From Alitta virens (lineage: Eukaryota > Annelida > Polychaeta > Phyllodocida > Nereididae), in assembly GCA_932294295.1 (NCBI GenBank), contig OW028580.1, positions 30,264,136 through 30,328,135 of the forward strand: 64,000 nucleotides of DNA. The letters run 5' to 3'. The first letter of the stretch is position 1. Each line of letters begins with the position of its first letter. The translations under genes and the position numbers were made by a program. Under the pieces are notes generated by a model. It was given only the letters and a program-made list of their open reading frames with translations, was not told where the DNA came from and did not search any database. Below are positions 47,837-60,639 of this stretch, piece after piece.

Positions 47837-49915
47837 AGCCCCCCTCTCACATACCCGGTTTTGCCGTAGTGAAGCCGTAGTATGACGCAACGGTTACGCA
47901 ACGCGATTCTCGGCTCCAACCCGACGGCTACCCGGCGATACCCGTGGATACCCGTCGAGTCAGTCCTGGGACTCGTGGTCAAGCTGGGATACCCAGCGCC
48001 GGTAGCCGGAAATTCAATGCGTGCATTGAATTCCCCTGGCAAAATCGCGGGTGTCCAAAAGTAAACAATAAACCCTCGATGTCGTTGAGTCACCCCTGGA
48101 GGCCGTCGAGTCACCCCTGGAGGCCGTCGAGTCACCCCTGGAGGCCGTCGAGTCACTCGACGACTTGGACGGGTTTCCCGTCGCTAATTTTAGGCGTAGT
48201 GAACACGAAGGCTTGTTCAGGGCTAGTAGGAGTAACTCGACGAGTAGTAGGAGTAACTCGACGGCTTCCAGGAGTAACCCGCCGAGTTGTAGGAGTAACT
48301 TGCCGACTGCTAGCAGCGTCAGCGTAGGCAGGGAGAAGGGTTGGATATAGTTTAAAAGGCTGTTGCTCCCCTAATATTAGTCCGATTTTCGTCAAATAAT
48401 GACGGAATTGTAGTATAGCTCATACTGATTCCACACATGTTTTCGGATCGAAAATAGACCAAATATTAAGCGAGATATTCGTCTGTGAAGGCAGGTAGGC
48501 GGCAAACACTGGTCCTCCCTCAAGCGTCTGCGCCCGGAGAGTATCAATGCAGGCAGAGCTGAGCGCGTCTTTAAAAGGCTGCTGCTCCCCTAATATTAGG
48601 CAGATTTTCGTTAAATAAAATTGAATTGTAGCATAGTTCATACTGATTCCATGAGTGTTTTCGGATCGAAAATAAATCAAATATTAAGCGAGATATTCGT
48701 CTGGGAGGGCAGTTGTCTGGCGGCGGCTGCTGCTCCATTTATATTATTCTGATTTTCGTCAAATAAATATTGAATTATAGTAGAGTTCATACTTATTCCA
48801 CACAGATTTTCAGATTGAAAATAGACCAAAAATTAAGCGAGATATTCGTCTGTGAATGCAGTTCTCTGGCGGCGGCAAGGTGCTCTGTGTATGGTCATGA
48901 CTTGAATGGTGTGGTCAATATTTTTGACCATGATATATATACATTGTTTGGATGAGCTTTATTGCAATTCATTTCTACTCATTCTGCCAACTGCCATGAC
49001 CGTTGTGTCAATTGCTATTAGCATTTTAATTGATACAAAGAATGGGTGTAAGCAAATGCTCAATACATGTGTCAGTAAGTTATAAGATCTTCACCTAATA
49101 ATATGTTACTATCAATAATTCATTGATTCGTAATCAATAAAAAACGAAAATAAAACGAAATTGTTGGCTTGTTGAGGGGTTCCATGGGTAAAATAATCCA
49201 ACTGGATTTAAAATTGATATTGCATGTTTCATCCATGATCATTCAAGTCATGAACATACACAGAGCACCTTGCCGCCGCCAGAGAACTGCCTTCTCAGAC
49301 AAATATCTCGCTTAATATTTGGTCTATTTTCAATCTGAAATTCTGTGTGGAATCAGTATGAGCTCTACTATAATTCAATATTTATTTGACGAAAATCGGA
49401 TTAATATTAATGGAGCAGCAGCCGCCAGACAACCGCCTTCTCAGACGAATATCTCGCTTAATATTTGGTATATTTTCGATCCGAAAACACGTATGGAATC
49501 AGTATGAACTATACTACAATTCAGTATTATTTGACGAGAATCGGACTAATATTAGGGGAGCAGCAGCCTTTTAAAGTATATACAACCCCTACGCTGATGC
49601 TGACGCTGGTAGCAGTCGGCGAGTTACTCCTACAACTCGGCGGATTACTCCTGGAAGCCATCGAGTTACTCCTACTACCCGTCGGCTTACTTCTAGTGAC
49701 CCGTAGAACCCTCCGAGTGACCCATAGAACCCACCGAGTCACCCGCCGAGTCACCTGTAGAACCCGCCGAGTCACCCGTAGAACCCGCCGAGTCACCCAT
49801 AGAACCCTTTTTGCCGCCAGAATCGGTCGCCAACCCGGCGAAAAAAGCTGTTGCATAACCGTTACGTCATACTACGGCTTCACTACGGCAAAACCGGCTA
49901 TGTGAGAGGGGGGCT
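47837..49915. mobile_element. Harbinger-like element, family 3 (AGCCCCCCTCTCACATA ends)
   Basis: The 2,079-bp element is flanked by TTA on both sides (47834-47836; 49916-49918). Ends AGCCCCCCTCTCACATA are inverted, and both continue with CCGGTTTTGCCGTAGTGAAG or its close variant. A 21-bp array based on GAGTCACCCCTGGAGGCCGT lies at 48085-48150 and another at 49700-49805. Internal units with CGATTTTCGTCAAATA and TTTTCGGATCGAAAAT occur in one orientation at 48350-48900 and inverted at 49270-49580, as in family 2. No transposase gene. Confidence 0.85.
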
Positions 49916-49952
49916 TTAAGCCCTAGTCACACTAGCCCTTACAACAACTTAA

Positions 49953-51083
49953 AGGGGAACTAAAGGAGATTTGCATGTTAATTTTAAAAGTTCAATTAGA
50001 TGACAAAGAACACAATGCCGTAAATGCAAGTGTCTAACAGTCCAATTTTAGTATGATTTGGAGCCAATTAAAAGTGAAGTTAGCACCATCAGCCACATCG
50101 CTGGGGGCCGCCATTATTGCACACGGCACCATGGCTGGTGACGTCACTTATGTACCATGCAATCCTGCATATTGACAGATTGCAATCCATTTCAATAACA
50201 ACATACTACAGCCTGATTGCAATAAGCTGTTTGTATGTCATATTCATGTATATTTGCTCACTTGGCAAGTAGATGCAAATAACCCTGCTTACATTACACA
50301 TGTATAGATAAGTTGTCATAAATAAATATAATAATTTATCAAAAAACGTATCATCTGCAGAACTGCATGCTCCAATTTTATAAACCATCACCTTAAGTAG
50401 GCCTAATAAATGAATTTCATTTGTTTGACATTGTTCTGTCAACAAGTGCATAGATAGATGGATAGATAGATAGATAGATGGTTGCGCCTTGGCTACTAAA
50501 TGCTGATGAGGTGTATGAATTATTAGAGTATCTTTGCACTAAGTAAAATTGATATTTTTTACTCACAGCTATTACTATTTTATACTTTTTAATGATTTTA
50601 TTGTTTTTTACTATTTTATTATGTTCTACGAAAATTAATAAATCTATATATTAACATGTATAGGTGAAAACAATCATAAAAGATAAGCAATGATAAGATA
50701 TATCTCAAAAGCACTAATTGCATAGTCTCAAATTGTTCAATGGCAATTTACTTGACACTTTGTCAGAACAGAACAATGTAAAACATGCTCTTATTTCAAT
50801 TGCAATTAACACCTTTTGTCTGTTGTTGACACTGCTCACCTATAGTCAAGCAGTTGGATTGCACTACTGTGGTATTCATAGTACAACAGTGACGTATTTC
50901 CGGCAATAGCAAAACACCCGGGATAGTCGAAAATGGCGGCCTCCGTAGTTCACAACATGGGGCTAATAAATGCAGGATATTACTTTACCAGGGCATATAT
51001 ACAAGTTATGAATAGCGTGGATGTGTTTCTATGGACCAAAGCTAACATCTGAGAGGTAAAGTGCTGAAGGGGTTAGTACCCCT
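49953..51083. mobile_element. TTAA-flanked inverted-repeat element
   Basis: The 1,131-bp element is flanked by TTAA at 49949-49952 and 51084-51087. Ends AGGGGAACTAA and, complemented, AGGGGTACTAA differ at one base. A TTAA duplication is typical of piggyBac and Kolobok relatives. No transposase frame was seen. A (GATA)n microsatellite lies at 50454-50480. Confidence 0.75.
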
Positions 51084-51321
51084 TTAAGACCTTTCAGAAG
51101 TCTTTAAGAAGTCTTGCAACAAGTCATTGATAATCTGTTAGATAATCTTTTATTATCTTGAAACTGGTTGCAACCTGACGAACTGGTCACCAACAATCTT
51201 AAGTTATTTCAAATTGCCTTGAATGATCTTGAATGAAATTGGTCTATGATAGTCTTGGGTGATCTTTAAAGAGTGGTACAACTGACATAAGACTAACTTT
51301 GACTTGTTGCACCACAACTAA

Positions 51322-51924
51322 AGTCCCCTTCACACATAGCCGGATCAGACGCCGGAGTGTCCCGGAGTAAAATTTGTTACAAAAAAGAAGTGTTTGGCGG
51401 TGTGTACATGATGGCAATACAGTGTCAACAAGGAGCAACACGGAGAGGTCCCCGGTTGTTGCCGGAGTTAACACGACTATCCCGGAAGAGTGCGGAGTGT
51501 ACCGGATTTTACACGGTGCCTTTGCGGATATTACCGGTCTTTACACCATGTAAGTTTGTGTGGAACCGTGTTGGTCCGTGTACTCTCCGGCGTACATGGC
51601 GGTGAAATTTTCATGCCCGGTTGATGCCAGACTTAGCCGGAGGTATGCCGGAGTCAATACGGAGATTCCCGGAGATCGGCGGAGTCTACTGGGAGTCTAC
51701 ACAGATCAACATGGATCAAATTACTCCAGGACCTCCGGCATGAAAAATTGAACATGTTAAATTTTTCCCCCGGAGGCCCAGTGTCCCGGATCGCCCCAGA
51801 CAATGGTGGACAATGCCGGAAATAAATAGAGGTCTACACGGTATTACACGGAGTATGCCGGAGTGATACTCCGGGATGCTCCGGGATGCTCCGGCATCTG
51901 ATCCGGCTATGTGTGAAGGGGGCT
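51322..51924. mobile_element. Harbinger-like element, family 5 (AGTCCCCTTCACACATAGCC ends)
   Basis: The 603-bp element is flanked by TAA on both sides (51319-51321 and 51925-51927). Inverted ends of about 28 bp begin AGTCCCCTTCACACATAGCC (right end AGCCCCCTTC...) and continue CGGATCAGA. The body is GC-richer than its surroundings, with many GCCGGAGT words. Non-coding. Confidence 0.85.
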
Positions 51925-52737
51925 TAAAGATCATATAAAATATCATGTACAATCAGTCATCTAGTAGTTCAGAAGTTGGTTGAATGATGGTCATACCATG
52001 GTCATACCATGGTCATACATAATCTTTGGTGATTTTTATCAATCGTTGACAGTCTCTTCTTATCTTAAGACGGTCTTACAGCGGTTGTATATTAGTCTTG
52101 TGGCAGTTTTACAATCATTAGAAATCTGTTTTGAAATCATTTGAAGACCTGTTTTAATATTTAACTGCGGCAACAAAAGATTTAGGGCTGAAATCGTGAT
52201 GAATGTCAAGGATCAAAAGCACCTCCAGGTCTTATATTGTCTTAAATTGTCTTATATTGTCTTATTAGACAATCTTCAGGGCTAGTGTGACATAGACCTA
52301 CCCTTCTGCAGGCTGATGACGGTCTCATATGGGATGGGTCTCATTAGAGGACCTAACCATGAGCAACCTCTTAATTAGAGATATAATGTTGGCAGTGAAT
52401 AAATATTTACAATGATTATATTTTCAAAGATATTTTTGATTAATGTTTATCAAATACACTAATATTTAATTATAATCTCAATCATTAATGATACATTTTA
52501 AATTCTCAATTTATAATAATACATAATGGTGAATATTCTTAAATTGATATCATAATAACTGAACTACATAGTGTAATTATTGCCAATAGCATTTAGTTAT
52601 TTAACAAGAATATTCTTTTTCAAAAAAAGAATAGATACTTGGTGTTGTGTGTAGAATGCCAGCAGCACTAGGCCAACAATGGAAACACTTTAATACAGTA
52701 TGATGGCTACTGCCTCATTGAGACCAGTGTTTGTACC

Positions 52738-52935
52738 TTGTATACTCCATTCTTCACTCAGAATTTTAAAAATTTATTTATTTATCGTATAAATATAAAT
52801 TCTAAACATTTTCCTGAACAATTCAGTCATTATTTGACGAAAATCAGACCAATATTAGAAGAGCAGCAGCCTTTTAAATTATATGAATACCTATGCCATA
52901 GGCATCCCCCTCCCTGCCTACGCTGCCTACGCTGC
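52738..52935. repeat. Solo fragment of the family 2/3 core module
   Basis: Bases 52790-52880 match the core units of families 2 and 3 (TTATTTGACGAAAATC, AATATTAGAAGAGCAGCAGC, CTTTTAAA). They are followed by a CTGCCTACGCTG repeat. There are no Harbinger-like ends around it. Confidence 0.6.
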
Positions 52936-53591
52936 TACGCTGCGTTGACTAAAACTCAGAGCGTTCGTGCGCTTCAATATACCTGGTCTGTCATAGAACA
53001 TAGTATGATAGTTCTATGCTTGATAAAGGCCTAGGCCCAGGTATAAAAAAAGTAAGTAAGTGTTCAACAAAGTTATATACTCTAATGAAAACATCACATT
53101 GTCTTTTATAATTGTTGAATGTTTAGTCCTTTCATTCATCAAATGTGTGATGCTGCTGTTAATAGTGTAATGTTATAACAGTAATTAACTCAAAATGACT
53201 GTTTTTATCTGATAGGCAGCACTGTGCCGCCCTCTTGTTTATACTGTATCCTAAGTAAACAAGGGCGATTGGCGCAAACCATTAGTTCGGTAGTCACACC
53301 GGTAGTACATCGCGTTAGCAGAGTCAGTTGCTTATGGAGTGACTTTTATACAAGAAAAACATTATTGCATACATGTTGAGGTCATATGACGACTTATTTT
53401 TTCAAACACTTGAGTGTCAGAGCTCTACTTCGGATAAAAATTAATTAATTTTTATTTCAATTTTTTAAAGATATAGCCCAGACATGTCAATGTGACTATC
53501 AAAAGGCACCACTAGGCCGTATTGAATGTTACTGTGAAATTTCATTGAGGTAAGTGTTGGAGCTCAGCTCTGGAAACGAAAATGTGTGTTA

Positions 53592-55054
53592 AGCCCCTGT
53601 CACACTGGGCGATTTAGCCATAGTGAACCCGTAGTATTACGCAATTGTTACGCAACGCGCTACCCGGCTCCAACCCGGCGGCTACAAAACGGCTACCCAT
53701 GGATACCCGGCGTTACCCGGCAAACCCGGCCCCGGTAGCCGGTTGTGCCATGCTTGCAGGTTTTCAAAGGAAAGGCATCATCTCCGACAATGAAGTAGGG
53801 AAGAGGTCTTTCACCAGGAACAATTGGTTCAGGTGGAGGTAACCCAAGGGTCCCTTCTTCAAGTGCTTCCCTCAGGACTGTCGTGCTAAAAACTCCTCCG
53901 TCCGATCCAGCTCTGTTAGCTCCACAGTCTACATTAAGGAACTTGTAGTCAGCATCCACAAGAGCCATGAGTACAATGGAGTGGTATCCCTTGTAGTACA
54001 CGGAACCACCTTTGGGAGGACATCTGATGGCCACATGCTTTCCATCAATGGCTCCAACACAATGAGGAAAGTTCCATCTCGAAAAGAATAGTTCAGCGAC
54101 TCTTCTGGAGTTGTGGGGCAGGCCAGGAGATCATCGGAATACTCTGCAATTATGGCTTCACAGACTTCTCGAATTATCAAGCTGATGGTGTTGTGGGCCA
54201 CTCTAAAGCCATACATGAGGGACTTGTAGCTGTTTCCAGTTGCCAAATAGTGGAGGGTGATGGCAAGTCTGTGTTCTGGCTCCAAAGCTTTCCTCAAACG
54301 GGTGTTTTGTTTTCTAATCCTACGATCAATTTTGTCAACGATCTCTTGGAAAATGGCTGGTTCCATTATCATAAAGTTGGTATAATTTGCGGTGTCTTCG
54401 TGGAGCAGTTCTCTCAGTAGACGCTCATAATATCCCATCTGAGGTCTTCTCAACAGCCAAGGCTTCACCCAAAACTTCCTCCTCCTCCTCCTGGCTGCCA
54501 GTTCTCTTTCTTCTTCTCTCTTCCTCTCCTCCTCCTCCTCAGCTAGTGCTTCCATACAAGCAAGTTGTAAAATAAATGTATAATTGGCCTGAGCAGCTAG
54601 TAGTAGCAAGGCTCTATTTCGTTCTGGTTGATGCATGTACATGGTCTTTCCTCTTCTGCAGCCGGAGACAGAATGATGAAGAGCAACAGATGCAGCCCCT
54701 ATTTATTCATTTTTGGCAAATTCCACGAGAGAGCCGCCGGGTTAACCCGTGGAACCCGCCGGGTTACCCGTGGAAGCCGCCAGGCAACCCGTTGAAAGCG
54801 ACCGGGCAACCCGTGGAAGCCGCCGGGTTACCCGTGGAAGCCGCCAGGCTACCCTTGGAAGCCGTAAACTAATTGGCCATACCCGGCGGGTAACCCGTGG
54901 AAGCCGGCGGGTAACCCGTAGAACCCGGCGGGTGCTGCCCCGCCCCTTTTTGCCACCAGAATCCATCGCCAACCCGGTGGAAAAAGCTGTTACATAACCG
55001 TTACGTCACTCTACGGGTTCACTACGGCTAAAACAGCCTAGTGTGACAGGGGCT
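53592..55054. mobile_element. Harbinger-like element, family 1, with transposase remnant
   Basis: The 1,463-bp element is flanked by TTA on both sides (53589-53591 and 55055-55057). Inverted ends are AGCCCCTGTCACACT. A 21-bp subterminal array (CCCGTGGAAGCCGCCGGGTT units) lies at about 54740-54920. It carries a damaged PIF/Harbinger transposase gene at 53763-54642 on the minus strand, which links the AGCC...TCACA-ended elements of this window to that superfamily. No Myb-like second gene is present. Confidence 0.9.
53763..54642 (-). pseudogene. PIF/Harbinger (HARBI1-like) transposase, damaged
   Basis: The minus-strand frame starts MYMHQPERN at 54642 and runs through a Glu/Arg-rich stretch with RRRRR (possible nuclear signal). 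A helical region then resembles the HARBI1 N-terminal DNA-binding part (LAITLHYLATGNSYKSLMYG, HNTISLIIREVCEAI). A frameshift near 54090-54115 moves the DDE domain to another frame, which shows FPHCVGAIDGKHVAIR (first Asp), GYHSIVLMALVDADYKF, SDGGVF (second Asp region) and GDDAFPLK. The sequence then jumps directly into subterminal element DNA, so the end of the catalytic domain with the expected Glu is missing. It is therefore inactive. Confidence 0.85.
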
Positions 55055-57584
55055 TTAGAGTTCTGCTCTGAAAATTAAAGTGTTACGCCAACCCTCCTGC
55101 CTGTCGGATGAGCACTGAACAATTTTAATGATGCCTGTGTGCTATACGGGATTCGCTGAGGGCTTAGCGGCAGCCTGTTTTTTTTGTTTGTGTCAACATA
55201 CCAACACAAAATTTCAAACTGTTGCCCCCCTCTGGAAAATTTTCTGCAGATGCCCTTGCACCTTTTTGTGTCAGAATCTCAATCCATAACATATCCTATA
55301 ATTAGCAGATCTCGTAAAGCTAGAGATACTTACTAAGATTGGTTTTACAAATAATCTTCTGAGGTTTGTGTAAATTAGCCGTGCCATCACTGTTGTTTGT
55401 GTACATTTAAGCTGTGGCCAGATCACCGATCTTCACATCCTTGAAAATGGCTTATATAACTTAACTATGGCACATTTGTCTTCCTTGAATAAAATGGAGT
55501 TTTGAATTGAGGACCATATGTCAAAAGTGCCTGGTTGTATTGTACCAAGGTATTTATTAAATCCTAACAGTTCCCCCCTCCAACATCAATGGACTCACCC
55601 ATGTTAATCTGATTTCTCGGAAATTGGCATGGTTCATTTTCGTCTTAGGGGTGAAAGCTTGTGAAGGTTTTCAAATATCTGTTGGAGGCCCATCATGTAA
55701 AATGCCTAGCAACTCAACAAAAGCTTAATATCTAATGTGATTTGAATGGTAACTATGGTGTTTTGGCTGTTAACAAAAATCCATCACGAATTTCTGCTTG
55801 TGATGCTGCTGGTGTTATGCCATTGCAGGCATCTGGCCATGATTGGCCAGTTGAGTGACACACCACACTCTGACCTATAAAATGAATGAAACTGGCCACA
55901 CACACTCACTGTTCTCAGTCTTTCTCAAGTGAAACAGTGTAATTACACAAATTTGATTTGTCAATTGTTCTTTATGTTTCTGATAGCTGATTGCATTTGA
56001 AACTGTACACTATAATTAATTACAAGTAATTACAAATAGGCCAATGTTGAAATGAAATTATTTCTTAAACTGTTTTAAACAGCAGATATGCAGTTCAAAA
56101 ATGCTGCATTCACTGAACCTGTCAATTATGTATGTTAATGTGAAAAAAGGAAACATGATTATATTAAACAAAAAATTTGTATCTGAATTATTCTATTAGA
56201 TTTGCAAAACATGTCACTTTTTTTGGAAAGACTCTGTTTTTTTTGGCAGCAAATTACAGAATACTAAATGTATTTAGGTATATTAAAAAAAAAACTAGAA
56301 AAAATTCTATGCAACTTAATCGCAGGAAAGTTTGAAATATATATATATATAGCGAGGATCTATTGAAAAGTACATTTTATAGCAGATTCGGCAATAAAGA
56401 CAAAGACATAAATTTATATGAACTATACTAATTGATTGTTATATTTTGACATGATACCTTGTCAGTATCTGTTACCTACAACCAATACCATTTAGTCTGT
56501 ACAAAATAGATCAATTCATTTTTTTTATTTTTTGCATGTCTACTACATTAACCAATTCAGATACAGGTCTCTTTTTTAATGAGAGCTTTTCTTGTTATGG
56601 TTATGGAAAATCTTGAAAAATGCTAAAAATTGTTTTAAATTGTATTTTCGGAACAAATCTCTAGCACTAGTGCACTGACACAATTTCATACAGTATCAAT
56701 CACATTGTCATATCTCTGCCACATTTTACAAAATTATAAAAAAATTATAAAATATTTTTTGTTTATTTCTGGAGCAGAAATGGAACACTTGTGCATCAAC
56801 CATAAAGAGAATGTCTTAAACAATGTAGTTTTGTCTTTTGGGGGTCTCATGGCCATAGCTAATATAAAATATTTATATGATTTCTTTTTTCATTTTTTTT
56901 TCAAAGACACTATTTATCCTACACGATGAAATTTTCCAAATAACTTATCTAAATCATTGTACTTTCTCTTTCCAAATTTCATTTTACATTTACTTCATGC
57001 TTTTTTTCATAATGATGAAAAAAACTACGGGGACAAAACATTGCTATTTACAAGGTTAATGTCAAATCAACTGGCCTTGAGCCAATGGATCAAGGTGCCC
57101 CACGGCTCAAGGTGCCCCACTCTCCCCTACCATTTGGCATAGATATTATTACAAACAGTATTTATGCTTCTTGAATAAAATGCAGTAGATCATTTAGATG
57201 TCTCCAATCTGATTTTATGAATAATTGTTAGATTTATTCCTGAAGGATTGCTTGTGAAACATACACCGGATCTTTTTTTCATAGCAAAAAATACTTAATT
57301 AGAAGTATTTCAAAGCAACAAACGCTAATTGGTACTAGTATCCTACTTAATCAATTTGATTTAACTGTTGTTGTTTTCCGATGTACAATTGCTTACCAAT
57401 CGATAGAGAAGCAAATGTTTCTTTTGGCATTATGAAGGTGATTTTTGAACTTGTGTGATGGTGGCGATCTTTAGAACTTCAGGGTGTCGCCCGCTCGGGC
57501 TGTGCCACCACTATGCATGGCGATCTTTAAGAAATAAGGCATAGTAAGTTCCCACCCTTGGCTGTAATTGGCTGAAGCGAAGTG
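55055..57584. other. Non-coding AT-rich DNA
   Basis: No exon or RNA gene was recognised. Homopolymer runs are frequent and a short (TA)n lies at 56339-56351. Confidence 0.5.
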
Positions 57585-57785
57585 CATCGATATCCTAGCA
57601 GCAGTATTTTTAGTGCATTTTAATGTATATTTTACATCTTATCGTTCAGTTGATTTCTGTCATTTCCCTGAGAAAATTACATTAAAGGAATCAGTTACTT
57701 ACGACCGCCTTTGTCTGAAAAGCAAAATGAGATATAAAAGGGGAAGAAAGACATGTCTTGCTGAATTCAGGGCTGCTCAGTGAAA
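57585..57785 (+). repeat. Dispersed repeat R2, third copy (partial)
   Basis: It matches 10005-10200 (AGTATTTTTAGTGCATTTTA, TCTGAAAAGCAAAATGAG, CTGAATTCAGGGCTGCTCAG). The left part of the repeat is shortened here. Confidence 0.7.
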
Positions 57786-58599
57786 GACTCTATTGTAATC
57801 ATTTCAGAGATTATTGTTTGTTGATATCTTCTTGAACCATGGGGTATTTGTCCCTGGAGTGAGATTTGTAGGGGCTTGTTTGTGTCTGAAACAGTCTTTT
57901 TTTTGGTACATGAAGGATCCAATAACAAATCTCTTTTAGCATGCCACCACCATACATCTTAAATGATCAACATCATAAAGCCATAAATAAGTGTGAAGTT
58001 TGTTTGACATTGGATATTCGTATAATATGTCCAAAAAATCATAACAGTGAAAAGAATGACTTTCAAAACACATTACCATATGAAGTAACATGGTCAGTAG
58101 TTACTTACAACCAGTTTTTAGTTATTGCCAACACATTACTATCAACCTATCAAGTGCACCAAGTCTTTATTTGCTCTGTCCTAAACCGTACCCACGGCTT
58201 GTGCCACCTGACCCCAGATCAGTTTTAAAGCTCAGGCATCTTCTATCGGAAAAATCATCTTTTTAGCTGTGGGAAGACTGCAACATCTCCACTTAAAACT
58301 TTCATTCACCTCAACAACCTTACTCAAACATCTTTTCTTAAATTTTGCACTTCTAGTAGTTCTATCCTTCAACTTGGCCTGCCTTGTTCAAATACCCACC
58401 ATTTTGTTCATCTGTTGGTTCCTTCGGGATTCTACTTCTCCTTATCATTACACCATTTCCAGCTGATTTCAGATCACTTGTGAAAATATGTCATAAATAT
58501 CATTTGATTGCATACTATTCTTTTCTTTTGCACCTCTTTGACAAAATAAGAAATATACCTATTGATGATTCAATAGTTTCATGTGGTCAAACATGACGT

Positions 58600-58797
58600 A
58601 CCAGTGTTCCTGGTGTATGGCTGATGCTCCCTGACCTATATCATGGGTGGCCTCCAAGAAGCGGCAAATTGCCTTGTGGGGGTCTCCCTCCATACTTCAT
58701 ACTTTATCATCCATTTCATTAATGATACACTATAGCAGCAGCAACATTAAGTGTATGTATGGAAAATAAAAGAAATTCTGATTCTGATTCTGATTCA
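58600..58797 (+). repeat. Retroposon 3' end with GATTCT tail
   Basis: The stretch ends AAAATAAAAGAAATTCT followed by three GATTCT units, which looks like the short-repeat tail of a CR1-like LINE or its SINE. No reverse transcriptase coding lies upstream. Confidence 0.4.
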
Positions 58798-60639
58798 ACT
58801 TCATCTATTATACTGTGCCTCTTTCCGAAGTGCTGGCACCATTCCTTCTAGCTCCCTGAGCACTCATCTTTAATTCTCCACTGCCATCTGCCACATTATT
58901 TAGTGCCTCTTCACACCAAAGTGTCAGTGCAACCATTCTGTTTCTGTTAACTACAGTGACTGCTCATTCCGTGTCTTCTCTCCCTTGCCGTACAATCTAC
59001 TGAACGCATTACTGCTCTCACCTATTTCCTGTTTCAGATTGGAAATGCCACCCAAAGGCTCCAAGAAAAAGGCAGTGCCTCCCAAGAAAAGTTCAGCCCG
59101 CAAGCGAGTTACACCCCCCACAATTCCGTGATGAGTCCAATGACTCTGACACGGAACCAGATAGCAGTTGTCCCACCAAAGTGCAGAGCCACTCCTACTT
59201 TACTGGCAAGGTCCTTGACCAGCACCGATTCTGTCATGCTCACAGCACTTACCAACATGCAGCAATTAATGGTGGAGCAGTAACGACAGTTCCGCAACAG
59301 CCTTGCCACACTTCAGACCTCTCTGCAAACCATTGTGCAGCACCTTTCAGCAACTCATAGTCAGCCTATTCAGCCCATCTTTCAAATGCCTCAACCTCAG
59401 TCAGCCGCAGCCTCAACCACAACGTTACAGTGGTTGCTCCAGATGGTGCCAGTACAACTTGTGATGGTGAGTTAAAGTTTGTTACACTGCACAACATCAG
59501 CATTCAGGCACCACAGTGACCAGTGCAAGGAGCAGGTATTCCCACAGGGATGAATGTCAAAGTCGCATTGGAAAAAATTTGGGCCCAGGCCTTTGTTGAT
59601 CTAGCTGAATTGCGAATCAGGCTAGTCATTCATTATCAATTCAGAACCTGAGAAACGGCAATAGCCCACTGAAGCCGAGTGGAGCCGAGCAATGGATGTT
59701 TATGTCGCCATATATGCCCAACGCTACCCGAGTGAAATCACTGCATCCTGACATATTGTCAACAGGTCAAGGAACGCATGAGTGGGTACAAATTGGCAAC
59801 ACTTTGAAACTCAATTAATTACGCACTGATCTCGAGTACACCAAGTGTTTGTGGCTGGACTTTCCATCAGACCTTGAAACTAAAGCTCTACTGAAGGCTC
59901 TGAAGGAAAAAGATCCACCCACTAAAAAGGCTCAGGAGCCATTTCGTGTCCTTCCAGGCTACTACTAATACCTACCACCAGAGGGAAACACGCCATACAG
60001 TCACTTTTCCTACAAGCACACCCGTAAGGAATGCACCCACCAAATGTACCAGCCATGCTACACCGACTGGAACAGGCAGAGGCACACCAAAGATCCCAAC
60101 CATTTCAATCATGCCCAGCAAACCCCTGCTTCCAACTCCAGTAAACACAGCTTGTCTGAGATTTTGGAGGGTTACAAACACAAGGACTATATCATCTATG
60201 GATTTAAAAATGGGTTTTCTCTTAATTACACCGGGCCTGATTTGCCTCTCTTTTTCAACAATGCCCGATCTGTCACTGATATGCCACATATTGTACGAAA
60301 AAGTTGAAACCCCGAGCTCACCCTTGGTTGAATTGCAGGAGCCTTCAAAAACCCACCTTTCACCCATTGCCCTTACAGAAAAGTCAACACCTGGGAAATA
60401 CAGGCTCCTTCACCACCTATCATTCCCCTATCGTCAGCATTCAATTTTAACATTGATAAGTCATTCACTACTGTCAAATAGATGGCATCCAACTCGTCCA
60501 GCAGTATTCTCCCTCAGATTACATGGTCAAAAGTAATATAGTAAATGCTGTTGTATTGTGTATCTTGAATGCACTATAGGTGGCATCTTCACCTAAGCAC
60601 CCTCTTGTGTTGTTTGCAAGAATAAAAGATGTTGGTCTG

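Larger units (their letters stand above)
49919..52299. mobile_element. Inverted-repeat element, family 6, carrying two nested elements
   Basis: The left end AGCCCTAGTCACACTAGCCC starts directly after the TTA that closes family 3. The complemented right end reads AGGTCTATGTCACACTAGCCC. The right-hand duplication is not clear. Its own sequence is rich in short GTCTT/AATCTT words. Two other insertions sit inside it (49953-51083 and 51322-51924). Confidence 0.65.

Noticed and set aside
54193..54575. Plus-strand frames opposite the Harbinger transposase
   Set aside because: They are antisense shadows of the transposase frame, which has clear family motifs on the minus strand.
59946..60536. 196-residue plus-strand open frame as a gene
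   Set aside because: Only one short piece (KYRLLHHLSFPY) matches the DIRS-type RT. The rest is out-of-frame sequence of the decayed element.
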